From Necropsobacter massiliensis (GTDB taxonomy: Bacteria > Pseudomonadota > Gammaproteobacteria > Enterobacterales > Pasteurellaceae), in NCBI RefSeq assembly GCF_000827595.2, contig NZ_LN776178.1:1-64000 (forward strand): a stretch of DNA of 64,000 bases. Reading direction: 5' to 3'. Both the position numbers and the translations under genes were made by a program. Of this stretch, positions 10,587 to 19,261 are shown piece by piece. Every line of letters begins with the position of its first letter. Within the stretch, counting starts at the first letter, position 1. The notes beneath the pieces are model-generated. The model searched no databases, was not told the origin of the DNA, and saw only the letters and a program-made list of their open reading frames with translations.

Positions 10587-10614
10587 AAAAAACCGGCAGT
10601 GAATGCTCACTGCC
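10587..10614 (-). terminator. Terminator-like hairpin between psuG and psuT
   Basis: On the minus strand the arms GGCAGTGA and TCACTGCC close a GCAT tetraloop. They are followed by GG and six Ts. The hairpin lies 8 nt after the psuG stop and 27 nt before the psuT start, so it may lower psuT transcription relative to psuKG. The psuT ribosome site follows immediately. Confidence 0.7.
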
Positions 10615-10622
10615 AATTCCGG

Positions 10623-11537
10623 TTATTGTTGATTGAAATATTGCACCGCCAAGATTGCCCCGATTTTGGCATTGTTTTTCACCAGTTTAATGTTGGCTTC
10701 TAGGCTTTTACCACCGGTCATTTCAACGATTTTGCCGAGTAGAAATGGAGTAATATCCTTGCCTTTAATGCCTTTTTCTTCCGCTTCTTTGACCGCACTT
10801 TCAATAATGCCATTAATGTAATCAGGGTTTAACGCATCTTGCTCTGGAATCGGATTGGCAACCACGATGCCACCGTTTAACCCCAGCTCCCATTTGATTT
10901 TTATCATCGTGGCAATATGTGACAGATTATCAGAGGAAAGGGCTAATGGTAGGCCACTGTCACGAGTAAAGAATGCTGGTAAGTTTTGCGTCTGATAACC
11001 GATAACAGGCACGCCTTTGGTCTCCAAATATTCCAACGTCGCCGGTAAATCTAAGATAGACTTGGCACCGGCGCAAATAACAGCGACATCAGTTTGTGCC
11101 AATTCATCCAGATCCGCAGAAATATCCAGATTATTTTCCCAGCCGCGGTGTACACCACCTAAACCGCCAGTGACAAAAAATTTAATGCCAGCTAACTGAG
11201 CTGCAATCATTGTTGTGGCAACAGTGGTTGCGCCTAGTTTTTGGGATGCTACAACATCGGCTAAATCGCGACGTGATACTTTGGCTATACCTTTGCTACT
11301 GCCAAACATTTCTAGTTCCTCATCAGATAGTCCGATTTTAATTTTTCCCCCCACAATAGCGATAGTTGCAGGCACAGCACCATTATCACGAATAATTTGT
11401 TCTACTTCGCGCGCCATAGCCACATTTTGTGGATAGGGCATGCCATGGGAAATAATCGTGGATTCCAGCGCGACAATAGGTAAACCTTCTGCCATACCGG
11501 CTTGGACTTCTTCGGATAACACAAGATATTTATTCAT
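10623..11537 (-). CDS. psuG: Pseudouridine-5'-phosphate glycosidase
   Basis: Enzyme that splits pseudouridine 5'-phosphate into uracil and ribose 5-phosphate, breaking the C-C glycosidic bond. It has 304 residues. Family motifs include [19 protein letters not shown] at residues 21-39, [13 protein letters not shown] in the middle and the [10 protein letters not shown] segment. The start overlaps the end of psuK by 8 nt, so the two are translationally coupled. It acts in the cytosol directly after the kinase PsuK. Confidence 0.93.
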   Translation of the reverse strand: MNKYLVLSEEVQAGMAEGLPIVALESTIISHGMPYPQNVAMAREVEQIIRDNGAVPATIAIVGGKIKIGLSDEELEMFGSSKGIAKVSRRDLADVVASQKLGATTVATTMIAAQLAGIKFFVTGGLGGVHRGWENNLDISADLDELAQTDVAVICAGAKSILDLPATLEYLETKGVPVIGYQTQNLPAFFTRDSGLPLALSSDNLSHIATMIKIKWELGLNGGIVVANPIPEQDALNPDYINGIIESAVKEAEEKGIKGKDITPFLLGKIVEMTGGKSLEANIKLVKNNAKIGAILAVQYFNQQ

Positions 11538-12633
11538 AATAATTCTCCATTTCGAGTTCTAGTTGGTGTTTAGTTAGATTAGGACGTACGGTAAATTCTG
11601 ATTGAATAGTATGGTAGGCATTGGTCATTCCGGCGAGAATGCAATCATCTATAGGGTGATTGTTCAGCCATGCTGCGATATAAGCACCGCTGAATCCATC
11701 TCCGGCACCGGTGACATCCACGATTTTTTCTGCGGCGACTTGTTTTACCGGATACCATTTGCGTGTTTTTTGCGAAGCTGCTAAAACACCTTTTGAACCG
11801 GCAGTTAAAATAATCTGTTTTACTCCGTAATCCAGTACGGTATCTATTGCCTGCTCAAGTTTTTTCTCACTATTCAAAACTGAGTTCACAAAAGCGCCGA
11901 GTTCCCCTTTGTTAATAAACAGGCAATCTACAGCAGACAGTTGCTGCGGTAAATGCGCCATTTTGGGTTCGGATACTGCAATAACAGCCAGCTTGATCTG
12001 TTGTTTTAGCGAGTAAGCACATAGAAATTCCACCGTTTCTTTCGGGCAGTTAAGATCCACTACGATGCAGCCGGCATTGCGTAAAATATGCTGTTGCTTC
12101 ACCAATAATTCCGGCGTAAAGGCATCATAAATAGACATATCGGCCAAACCGAGATACATTTCGCCGTCACGATCTAATAATGCCGTATAGCAGCCGGTGG
12201 ACTGTCCTTCAATTATGATGACGCTTTCGGTATCCATAAAAGGGGAAGACAGATTTTTAATTCGTCCCCATTCTGGATCGTTGCCTACCGTCGAAATTAA
12301 TACTACATCTTTTTCCAGCCGCCCTAAGTTTTCCGCAACATTACGTACTACGCCACCGATAGAGACAGTGGAATTTACCGGATTAGACGTATAGCCATAC
12401 AATTCGTGATCAGTTTTAATTTTTTTATCTAAATTAGCTGCACCGATACATACGATTTGATTGCGGGTATTGATGATATAAGCCCGGCCTAACAAGTCAC
12501 CATGTTTTACTAAGGTCGAGATAATATTGGCTACGGCCGGACGGGATAAATTTACTTGTTCGGCAATTTCTTGCTGTGAAATAAATGGATTTCGACGGAT
12601 TAGATCAAAAATAGCACGTTCATTTTCGGTCAT
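11530..12633 (-). CDS. psuK: HTH-PfkB fusion: pseudouridine kinase with DNA-binding domain
   Basis: A 367-residue protein with two parts. Residues 1-60 form a winged HTH ([20 protein letters not shown]). The rest is a PfkB-type sugar kinase with the N-terminal [16 protein letters not shown] and the C-terminal [13 protein letters not shown], whose Asp is the catalytic base. The neighbours psuG and psuT identify the substrate as pseudouridine. E. coli PsuK is shorter and lacks the HTH, while E. coli YeiI has a similar HTH-kinase layout. The fusion suggests an autoregulator, and perfect palindromes lie just upstream of its start. Confidence 0.88.
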   Translation of the reverse strand: MTENERAIFDLIRRNPFISQQEIAEQVNLSRPAVANIISTLVKHGDLLGRAYIINTRNQIVCIGAANLDKKIKTDHELYGYTSNPVNSTVSIGGVVRNVAENLGRLEKDVVLISTVGNDPEWGRIKNLSSPFMDTESVIIIEGQSTGCYTALLDRDGEMYLGLADMSIYDAFTPELLVKQQHILRNAGCIVVDLNCPKETVEFLCAYSLKQQIKLAVIAVSEPKMAHLPQQLSAVDCLFINKGELGAFVNSVLNSEKKLEQAIDTVLDYGVKQIILTAGSKGVLAASQKTRKWYPVKQVAAEKIVDVTGAGDGFSGAYIAAWLNNHPIDDCILAGMTNAYHTIQSEFTVRPNLTKHQLELEMENYYE

Positions 12634-12649
12634 AATTAATTCTCCAAAT

Positions 12650-12680
12650 AAACATAAGTTTATAGATAAAACTTATGTTT
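12650..12680. promoter_or_regulatory. Perfect inverted repeat, probable psu operon operator
   Basis: AAACATAAGTTT and its exact complement AAACTTATGTTT are separated by a 7-bp spacer. The repeat lies 16 bp upstream of the psuK start. On the minus strand the spacer reads TATCTAT and could be the -10 element, so a protein bound here would block transcription. The HTH of PsuK is the obvious candidate ligand, by inference from position only. Confidence 0.6.
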
Positions 12681-12688
12681 GGGATTGT

Positions 12689-12705
12689 TGATCAATATTT
12701 GATCA
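12689..12705. promoter_or_regulatory. Second palindrome upstream of psuK
   Basis: TGATCAA-TAT-TTGATCA is a perfect 17-bp palindrome, 8 bp beyond the first inverted repeat. It differs from that repeat in sequence, so it is more likely a site for a different protein than a duplicate operator. The only support is its symmetry and position. Confidence 0.45.
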
Positions 12706-12729
12706 GTTTCAACAGATTGATCTTAGAAT

Positions 12730-12745
12730 TGTGATCATACTCACG
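12730..12745. promoter_or_regulatory. CRP-like site upstream of psuK
   Basis: TGTGATCATACTCACG has the TGTGA-N6-TCAC form of a CRP-cAMP site, with one mismatch in the outer base. It is about 100 bp upstream of the psuK start. crp itself is encoded at 52408-53052. Catabolite control would fit a salvage pathway. Confidence 0.5.
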
Positions 12746-12811
12746 AAAATAAAAAGGAAGAGGTTATAAGAATAAGCCGGGTGGATAGAAAGTCGGAAAA
12801 TTATTAAAATA

Positions 12812-12839
12812 AAAGCGCCGGAATATTAGCCGACGCTTT
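12812..12839 (-). terminator. Rho-independent terminator of glyS
   Basis: On the minus strand AAAGCGTCGG and CCGGCGCTTT form a 10-bp stem with one G-U pair. A T-rich run (TTTTATTTTAATAA) follows. It lies 36 nt after the glyS stop. Confidence 0.75.
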
Positions 12840-12874
12840 GTTTGCAATAATGCACTCGTTCAGCTGTTACACGA

Positions 12875-14944
12875 TTATTGCAACAGTGAAATATCGGCTA
12901 CCTGTAAGAACAGGTTTTGCAGAGTGTTTAAAATTGCCAAGCGGTTATTGCGTAGGTTTATGTCATCGGCGTTGACCATGACGTGATCGAAGAAATCATC
13001 CACCGGTTCACGCAGGGCAGCTAGACGATCTAGCGCGGTTTGATATTCGCCTGCGGCAAACAACGGTTGCAATTCTCTTTGTAGGTTCTCAACCTGTTCG
13101 GCAAGAACCATTTCCGCCGGTTCTAGGCACAAAGTGCGGTCGATTTTTTCCGAGATTTGGCCGTCCGTTTTCGCCAGAATATTGCCGACCCGTTTATTCG
13201 CTGCTGCCAGCGCATCGGCTGAATCTAAGGTACGGAAGTGCGCCACTGCACGAACGCGGGCGTCGAAATCCGCCGGTTTTGTCGGGCGCCGTGCCGATAC
13301 CGCCTGAATCACATCGACGCCAATTCCTTGGTCCTGATACCAAGCGCGGAAGCGACCGAGCATAAAATCAACCACTTCATCGACAACATTCGGATTGGTT
13401 AATTTATTAGCGAAAAGTGCGGTGGATTTTTTGACTAAATCTTCTAAATCTAACGGTAGTTTTTTCTCCACGATAATCCGCAATACGCCCAATGCCGCAC
13501 GACGCAGCGCAAATGGGTCGGCGCTGCCTTTCGGTTGTTGACCGATGCCGAAAATGCCAGTCAGCGTGTCTATTTTATCGGCAAGTGCGACGGAACATGC
13601 TACCGGCGAGTTTGGCAGATTGTCGCCTGCAAACCGCGGCATATATTGTTCGTTCAGCGCCACCGCCACTTCTTCGTCTTCACCGTCATGGCGCGCATAG
13701 TGCATTCCCATTACGCCCTGCGTGTCAGTAAATTCAAACACCATGTTGGTCATGAGATCGCATTTCGACAATAAACCGGCGCGTGTCGCTTTGTTCACAT
13801 CGGCGCCGATTTGGGCGGCGATAATACCGCTTAATTGTTCAAGGCGGTCGGTTTTATCGCGCAGCGTGCCGAGTTGCTGCTGAAACAATACGGTTTCTAG
13901 ACGCGGCAGTTGATCTTCCAAACGCTGTTTTAAATCCGTTTTGAAGAAAAATTCCGCGTCAGTTAAGCGCGGGCGTACCACTTTTTCGTTGCCCTCAATA
14001 ATTGCGCTCGGATCCTGCGGGTTGATGTTCGATACGAAAATAAAGTGCGGTAAGAGTTTGCCTGTTTTATCATAAATCGGAAAGTATTTCTGATCGCCTT
14101 TCATGGTATAAACCAGCGCCTCCGCCGGTACTGCCAAAAAGCGTTCTTCAAATTTTGCGCTCAGCACGTTTGGATATTCCACTAACGCGGTGACTTCATC
14201 CAATAAATCCTCTTCAATATCCGCCGTGCCACCAAGTGCGGTAGCTTTTTCCTGCGATTTTGCCAAAATTGAGGCTTTGCGCTCATTGAAATCGGCGATT
14301 ACCGAGCCTTTTTCTTTTAATAGCGCGGGATATTGATCGGCGTGGGTAATGCGAAATTCGCGTTTACCCAGAAAACGGTGACCGCGAATAATGTTGTCGC
14401 TCTTAATACCTAAAATATTGCCTTCGATTAGCTCATCACCCAGCAATAACGTGACAGTATGGACAGGGCGCACAAATTGTTCCGTTTTATCACCCCAACG
14501 CATCGTTTTCGGGATCGGTAGTTTCGCTAAGGCGTTGCTGATCATACCGCACAATAAATTTTTGGTCGGCTGACCTTCAATTACCGCGCGATGTACCAGC
14601 CATTCGCCTTTCTCAGTTTTTAAACGTTCCGCCTGCGCCACGCTGATCCCACAGCCGCGCGCCCAGCCTTCCGCCGCTTTGGTCGGATTGCCAGCCGCGT
14701 CAAACGCCGCAGACACCGCCGGTCCGCGTTTTTCAATTTCTTTGCTCGGTTGGCTGGTGCTTAAGTCTAATACTTTCACCGCCAAACGGCGCGGCGCAGC
14801 GAACCATTCAACGCGGTCAAAAGCCAAACCCGCCTGATTTAACTCTTGTTCTACATTCTCTGCAAAGGCTGTCGCTAATTTTTTCAGTGCCTTCGGCGGC
14901 AGTTCTTCAGTGCCGATCTCGGCGAGGAAGTTTTGTGTTGTCAT
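12875..14944 (-). CDS. glyS: Glycine-tRNA ligase beta subunit
   Basis: The beta subunit (689 residues, as in E. coli) of the tetrameric glycyl-tRNA synthetase. The N-terminus [15 protein letters not shown] is the family hallmark, and [11 protein letters not shown] and [17 protein letters not shown] follow. The C-terminal part includes the HD-like and anticodon-binding domains. It is separated from glyQ by about 1.8 kb holding a glutaredoxin-like gene, a heme-binding-type gene and a broken DUF559 gene, instead of following it directly as in E. coli. Several uptake signals lie inside (near 13130 and 13414). Confidence 0.95.
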   Translation of the reverse strand: MTTQNFLAEIGTEELPPKALKKLATAFAENVEQELNQAGLAFDRVEWFAAPRRLAVKVLDLSTSQPSKEIEKRGPAVSAAFDAAGNPTKAAEGWARGCGISVAQAERLKTEKGEWLVHRAVIEGQPTKNLLCGMISNALAKLPIPKTMRWGDKTEQFVRPVHTVTLLLGDELIEGNILGIKSDNIIRGHRFLGKREFRITHADQYPALLKEKGSVIADFNERKASILAKSQEKATALGGTADIEEDLLDEVTALVEYPNVLSAKFEERFLAVPAEALVYTMKGDQKYFPIYDKTGKLLPHFIFVSNINPQDPSAIIEGNEKVVRPRLTDAEFFFKTDLKQRLEDQLPRLETVLFQQQLGTLRDKTDRLEQLSGIIAAQIGADVNKATRAGLLSKCDLMTNMVFEFTDTQGVMGMHYARHDGEDEEVAVALNEQYMPRFAGDNLPNSPVACSVALADKIDTLTGIFGIGQQPKGSADPFALRRAALGVLRIIVEKKLPLDLEDLVKKSTALFANKLTNPNVVDEVVDFMLGRFRAWYQDQGIGVDVIQAVSARRPTKPADFDARVRAVAHFRTLDSADALAAANKRVGNILAKTDGQISEKIDRTLCLEPAEMVLAEQVENLQRELQPLFAAGEYQTALDRLAALREPVDDFFDHVMVNADDINLRNNRLAILNTLQNLFLQVADISLLQ

Positions 14945-15025
14945 TGTTTATCTCTTTGAATTATTTCTTTATATTTGAAAAGTTGCAAATTTTCGTTAAG
15001 TGTAAAGTTTGTGTTTTGCTCGGTT

Positions 15026-15370
15026 TGTCAAATCTCCCCTAACCCCTCTTTACTAAAGAGGGGGATCAGATCGCTAAGTATATTATTCCATCTATAATAT
15101 CTCACTCAAACGAATCATAAATCACTATCAATCAAACTAATTTTTACTTTAGGTGAAAAGAATTTCAAATTTATAATCTTTTCTGTACCTCTCTTTTATT
15201 TAAGAGAACAATAAATCATTATTAGCCAGACTAGTTTTTACTTTAACAATTGAGCTTTAAGTTAATTACCTTTTATGTGTTCCTTTTTCATTTAGAAGAA
15301 CAATGAAATTGAAGTTACAGATGAACTCATTCCCCTCTTGAGTAAAGAGGGGGTAGGGAGATTTGTCATT
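15026..15370. repeat. Composite repeat with inverted hairpin ends, MITE/BIME-like
   Basis: The left end (15026-15066) reads TGTCAAATCTCCCC and continues into CCCCTCTT-TACTA-AAGAGGGG. The right end (15329-15370) is an inverted near-copy ending GGGAGATTTGTCA. Between them are two degenerate direct repeats of about 93 bp, starting ATAAATCA near 15117 and 15209 and sharing a TTTTTACTTTA block. No ORF is visible inside. A related hairpin block sits at 44771-44811. This fills the 14945-15365 gap between glyS and the DUF559 remnant. Confidence 0.65.
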
Positions 15371-15723
15371 TCACATTCTCCAAAAATAAATAAATTTGTT
15401 CTACTACAGCTTCAATTTCAAAATATACCTCATCATTACTAAAACGCATCAGTGAAACCAAGAGAATTTAATTGTGCATCACGCAAAGCGTCTTTTTCCT
15501 GATGTTCAGGTTCGTAATGCTGGCTGCCGTTTAACTCAATCACTAATTTTGCTTTTAAGCAGTAAAAATCTACAATGTAGTTTAATAACGGCTTCTGTCG
15601 ATTAAACCGAAATCCTAACAGCTGATCTCTGTTTATTCGCTGCCACAATTTCCGTTCTGCGTCCGTTTGGTTTGAACGTAATTTCTGAGACAGCTGTTTT
15701 AGGGATTTTAAGTAAGGTTGCAT
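15366..15723 (-). pseudogene. DUF559 endonuclease-like gene, frameshifted near its 3' end
   Basis: Frame one, from ATG 15723 to the stop at 15439, gives 94 residues with DUF559 features: DAERKLWQRI, GFRFNRQKP, YIVDFYCLKAKLVIELNG and QHYEPEHQEKD. The frame then reads LGFTDAF and stops. The usual C-terminal block, LMRFSNDEV then an amphipathic tail, is present in another frame and ends at 15366. The joined length of about 119 residues is normal for the family. A small indel near 15449-15456 therefore broke the gene, unless it is a sequencing error. Confidence 0.8.
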
Positions 15724-15787
15724 AAACTTCTATTCTTTCAACCTATTGCATTTACACAAAATAGCGCTATTACGTTATTATTTATAT

Positions 15788-16051
15788 TCACCCAAAAATC
15801 GCCGTCAGTTCCTCAATATCCAGTACGACTTTTTCACCCTCCAACACCAACGCCGGGATACCGATATAGCCGTTGGCTTTGGCGTTATCAAATGCCGGGT
15901 GAGTGTCGCGCAATCTTAGGAACGCTTTAAAATTGGCGCGTTCGTTCACAATATCACAGGCGTGGTATGTGACGTTTAACGCTTGCAGTTTTGCGACGAA
16001 TGGCTCGGTATCCGGGCACCATGGCGCGAAATATAACACGGGTTTATTCAT
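15788..16051 (-). CDS. Glutaredoxin-like protein
   Basis: An 87-residue thioredoxin-fold protein. The active-site region is LYFAPWCPDTEPFV, so only one redox Cys sits in a CxxD arrangement, with no second Cys as in CxxC glutaredoxins. A cis-Pro segment (YIGIPALV) follows in the C-terminal half. It is 3 nt downstream of the heme-binding-type gene and probably cotranscribed with it. A monothiol or atypical activity is inferred; the partner is unknown. Confidence 0.8.
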   Translation of the reverse strand: MNKPVLYFAPWCPDTEPFVAKLQALNVTYHACDIVNERANFKAFLRLRDTHPAFDNAKANGYIGIPALVLEGEKVVLDIEELTAIFG

Positions 16052-16054
16052 TTT

Positions 16055-16708
16055 TTATCCTTTTTGTGCGGCTAAAGCGGTCGGGTTCGGTGTTGGCTCG
16101 CCGATTTTAGTCAAACGGTTGCGATCAATATGGTGGAACGGTTCTTTATAATTTGGAATCACCATTACCGTATCCTGTTCGTATGACCAGGTCCCGTCGT
16201 CATTGATTTTCACCGTAATAGTATAGCTTTCCGTTCTGAAAGATTGTTCCAAAAACGGATTAGAAATAATGCCGTTAGTTAATGAACCGCGTACCGCCGT
16301 CAGAGTGAAGGTTTTCGCGTCCGCCGGGGCGTTGCCGGTCGCCATCACCGTTTGTCCGCGTGGAATGCTCAGCGACAGCAAAATATTGCCGGTAGCTGGT
16401 TCCCACAGCCAGTAACCCACCTGATCATGAAAGGTTTCCACACCGTCGGGTTCAACGATATGCGTGTGATAACGCAAGCCATAAAACAGTTGTGGACCGT
16501 TGGTTTGAGCATCAATCGGTTGTAATTCGTAATGTTCGATATAAGGATCTTTCTCCGCACCGTCTTCTTTCGGATTGGTATCCAACCCGCGCTTGCCTTC
16601 CCAAATACCTGCCAACGGCGCAAGCGGTCCCAGATTTGCCAAAGTATTAACATCAGCTTCGGCTTCGGTATAAATATCGGCAGGGTAGTTGTGTTGTTTC
16701 ATTACCAT
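16055..16708 (-). CDS. Heme-binding beta-barrel (nitrobindin-like, DUF1794) protein
   Basis: A 217-residue protein with the nitrobindin/FABP-like hallmark LAPLAGIWEGKRG near residues 29-41. FYGLRYHTHIV and HDQVGYWLWEP follow in the middle. The family folds as a small beta-barrel that can bind heme, and relatives have been linked to nitrite or NO chemistry; the function here is unknown. No signal peptide is seen. It lies between glyQ and the glutaredoxin-like gene on the same strand. Confidence 0.75.
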   Translation of the reverse strand: MVMKQHNYPADIYTEAEADVNTLANLGPLAPLAGIWEGKRGLDTNPKEDGAEKDPYIEHYELQPIDAQTNGPQLFYGLRYHTHIVEPDGVETFHDQVGYWLWEPATGNILLSLSIPRGQTVMATGNAPADAKTFTLTAVRGSLTNGIISNPFLEQSFRTESYTITVKINDDGTWSYEQDTVMVIPNYKEPFHHIDRNRLTKIGEPTPNPTALAAQKG

Positions 16709-16757
16709 CTCCTTCTGTGCATAAAAAGTGCGGTCGATTTTTTACATTTTTGCAAAA

Positions 16758-17666
16758 TTATTTCTTACAGCCCGGAAAACCTAAGGCTTCACGGCTGGCA
16801 TAATAGGCTTCCGCCACACCTTTGGTGAGGGCGCGGATACGCAGAATATAGCGCTGGCGCTCAGTCACCGAAATCGCTTTACGGGCATCCAGCAGGTTAA
16901 AACTGTGTGCGGCTTTCAAAATGCGTTCGTACGCTGGCAGCGGTAGCGGTTTTTCCAGATTAAGCAAAAATTGCGCTTCTTTTTCGTGCTGCTCAAAGCA
17001 TTGGAACAGAAAATCCACATCGGCATATTCAAAGTTATAGGTAGATTGCTCCACTTCATTTTGGTGGAATACATCACCGTAAGTAGTTTTGCCGAGTGGA
17101 CCGTCGGACCAGACCAAATCGTACACGCTGTCCACGCCTTGAATATACATCGCCAGACGTTCCAAGCCGTAAGTAATTTCGCCGGTGACGGGTTTACATT
17201 CCAGACCGCCGACTTGTTGAAAATAGGTGAATTGGGTGACTTCCATACCGTTTAGCCACACTTCCCAGCCCAGTCCCCAGGCGCCCAGCGTCGGGTTTTC
17301 CCAGTTGTCTTCGACAAAACGAATATCGTTTTGAGTCGGATCAAAACCGAGCATTTTCAAGCTGTCTAAGTAAAGTTCCTGAATATTATCCGGCGAGGGT
17401 TTGATCACCACTTGGAATTGATAATAATGTTGCAGACGATTCGGATTTTCGCCGTAACGACCGTCTGTCGGGCGACGCGACGGCTGCACATAAGCAAACG
17501 CCATCGGTTCCGGTCCCAGTGCGCGCAGAGCGGTCATCGGATGTGATGTGCCAGCACCCACTTCCATATCAAACGGCTGGACCACCGTACAGCCTTGATT
17601 CGCCCAGTATTCCTGCAAGGCGAGAATCATGCCCTGAAAGGTTTTAATATCAAATGTTGAACTCAT
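16758..17666 (-). CDS. glyQ: Glycine-tRNA ligase alpha subunit
   Basis: The catalytic alpha subunit of glycyl-tRNA synthetase, 302 residues as in E. coli. Signatures include [17 protein letters not shown] at residues 10-26, [17 protein letters not shown], and [19 protein letters not shown], which is part of the class II active site. It begins a minus-strand run that leads through small genes toward glyS. Its upstream side is the border of the AT-rich island. Confidence 0.95.
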   Translation of the reverse strand: MSSTFDIKTFQGMILALQEYWANQGCTVVQPFDMEVGAGTSHPMTALRALGPEPMAFAYVQPSRRPTDGRYGENPNRLQHYYQFQVVIKPSPDNIQELYLDSLKMLGFDPTQNDIRFVEDNWENPTLGAWGLGWEVWLNGMEVTQFTYFQQVGGLECKPVTGEITYGLERLAMYIQGVDSVYDLVWSDGPLGKTTYGDVFHQNEVEQSTYNFEYADVDFLFQCFEQHEKEAQFLLNLEKPLPLPAYERILKAAHSFNLLDARKAISVTERQRYILRIRALTKGVAEAYYASREALGFPGCKK

Positions 17667-17781
17667 AATGACTCTTTAGATGAAATTAGTTTAGATAAAA
17701 TGCGAACAATTATACTGGAAAATAGCGCTATTCTCTACTTTCTTTCGGAAAGTGCGGTGAGATTTTTGATTGTTTTTCAAC

Positions 17782-17932
17782 GCGGCTTCGTTACAGATTG
17801 GAATATTCTGTAGATTCGGCTCGTTGGATAAACGTCGATCGTGACCGCCGGATGATAAGAGGTATGCTCCCGCTCGGTATATGGGTTAAGCATCTTCGGC
17901 AATTTATCGGTATAAGTGAGATTTAGCTTGTC
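17782..17932 (-). pseudogene. Decayed fragment of polA
   Basis: This stretch aligns by eye with 21387-21540 inside the intact polA, in the same orientation. Shared blocks include ATTGGAATATT, TGTAGATTCGG, GTGACCGC, TGATAAGAGGT and the 21-bp run at 17900-17920 (CGGCAATTTATC onward). Roughly four in five bases agree, with an internal deletion of several bases. It corresponds to the polymerase segment around NLQNIPIRN and cannot be translated. It sits between glyQ and the microcin-like island, while the real polA is on the island's other side. The rest of 17667-18034 shows nothing more. Confidence 0.85.
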
Positions 17933-18034
17933 AGACAATGATATTCAATTAGCTTTTTTCTGAACGGCGAATTTTGCTATACCCATTTCTATTGAATGAA
18001 CAGAGGGCTTTTGGTTTCAACTATATTTTAATAA

Positions 18035-18105
18035 TGTGATATTAATCACAGAAATGCTCTTTGATAAATATCATCATTATAGATGATAAGTATAATGCTT
18101 ATCAT
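18035..18105 (+). promoter_or_regulatory. CRP-type promoter with palindromic -10 for the microcin-like operon
   Basis: TGTGA-TATTAA-TCACA at 18035-18050 is a perfect CRP half-site pair. TATAAT at 18091-18096 is a consensus -10, and no good -35 is visible. With a start near 18103 the CRP centre would be about -60, the class I spacing. The -10 lies in the loop of an inverted repeat, ATGATAAG (18083-18090) and CTTATCAT (18098-18105), which could be an operator. CRP dependence is known for the E. coli microcin C promoter. Confidence 0.7.
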
Positions 18106-18139
18106 TTATTTTACACTGGAATACATTAAGGAGATTGCT

Positions 18140-18178
18140 ATGGGTGGTTCAGTTGGTATAGGTGGCGGTTTTAATTAA
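18140..18178 (+). CDS. Microcin C-like precursor peptide (MccA-like, 12 aa)
   Basis: A 12-codon ORF encoding MGGSVGIGGGFN and ending in TAA, preceded at 6 nt by the strong ribosome site AAGGAG (18128-18133). Microcin C precursors are very short peptides whose C-terminal Asn is joined to AMP by MccB. E. coli MccA (MRTGNAN) also ends in Asn. The ORF is the first gene before an MccB homologue and an MFS exporter, exactly the mccABC order. The Gly-rich body is uncharged, unlike MccA. The call rests on the terminal Asn, the ribosome site and the neighbours. Confidence 0.82.
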   Translation: MGGSVGIGGGFN

Positions 18179-18204
18179 AACCACATTATAATTTACTACT
18201 TAAC

Positions 18205-18248
18205 TAAGTAAGTGGTATGATTTTATTTCATATCATATCGCTTACTTA
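18205..18248 (+). terminator. Attenuator-like hairpin between mccA and mccB
   Basis: A 16-bp stem pairs 18205-18220 (AAGTAAGTGGTATGA after a T) with 18233-18248, with two G-U pairs and a 12-nt loop. A short T-rich stretch follows (ATTCTTCT). In E. coli mcc a terminator in the same place yields abundant short mccA RNA and limited mccB transcript, under ribosome control. The same role is inferred here. Confidence 0.65.
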
Positions 18249-18259
18249 TTCTTCTATGG

Positions 18260-19261
18260 ATGATGACTATGAATAATTATTCTATTTCAAAATCTTTAAT
18301 TTTGGATCCATGTGAACAAGGCGGATTTATTGGTCTTGGGTCTAAACAAAAATTTATAGAAAGCAAGGAAGAATGGGAGAGTCTTATTGAGGTTATTGAT
18401 ATATTTTATAAAGGAACTTCTATTCAAGACGCAGTAGTTATTTTCCGTGGGGATGAAGTTCGTTTTTATGAAATAATATCTTTTCTTTTAAAGAATAATT
18501 TTTTGATAAAAGAAACTGAATATCTTGAGACAAGATATTCTAGAAATAATAATCATTATATTAGTTATGGAGCAGATCCTTCTATAGTCCAATCTAGTTT
18601 AGGAAAATCAAAAGTTGTTATTCTAGGTTGCGGAGGTATAGGTAATCATGTTTCTGCAATTCTTGCCGGAGTTGGAATAGGTGAAATTTTTCTTGTCGAC
18701 AATGATATTGTTGAATTAAGCAATTTAACACGATAAATATTATTTACTGAACAAGATATTGGGCATAAAAAAGCACATATCTTAAAAAGAGAACTAACAA
18801 AAAGAAATAGTAATATAAAGATAACAGCTATAGATTTAAGAATAGAGAGTGAATCAGATTTAAATAAAATACCAAAAGCAGATGTTTGGGTTATTTCTGC
18901 TGATGAACCTGTATCTATTGGAAAGATGCTTCATTCATACTGTTGTAAAAATAAGCAAGCTTATATTAGAGGTTGTTATTTGAATGATATATCTATATAT
19001 GGTCCATTTTATATACCTGGAATATCGAATAATTATAACCTAAATAAATATCCATCTGATGAAAATAAATCAGAGATAATCAATAAAATAAATCAAAACT
19101 TTAAAGTGGCGACATTTCCAACAGTAAATTCTATAGCTGCTTCATTTTGTGCCGGTGATGTTATTAAGTATATAGGTAAATATTCGACTCCTTTATCTAT
19201 AGATAAGCGAGTTGGAATTTGGACTGATGAGATAAAAATAAAATGTATTTTAATGGAATAA
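18260..19261 (+). pseudogene. MccB-like peptide adenylyltransferase, interrupted by one TAA
   Basis: One reading frame of 334 codons (E. coli MccB has 350 residues) with a single in-frame TAA at 18734-18736. The N-terminal part is a peptide-clamp-like domain. RYSRN, HYISYGADPSIVQ and the nucleotide-binding VVILGCGGIGNHVSAILAG match MccB. The stop falls in NLTR-stop-ILFTEQDIG, where MccB has NLTRQVLF, so a conserved Gln codon CAA became TAA. The frame stays open afterwards. Both Cys-x-x-Cys pairs that I recall from E. coli MccB are absent. The start is uncertain (18260, 18263 or 18269), with no clear ribosome site. A sequencing error is possible. Confidence 0.88.

Noticed and set aside
18260-18736. 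Reading the first half of the E1-like gene as a complete short ThiF-type protein
   Set aside because: The stop falls in the middle of the conserved NLTRQ motif, and the same frame continues with clear MccB-like sequence to 19261.
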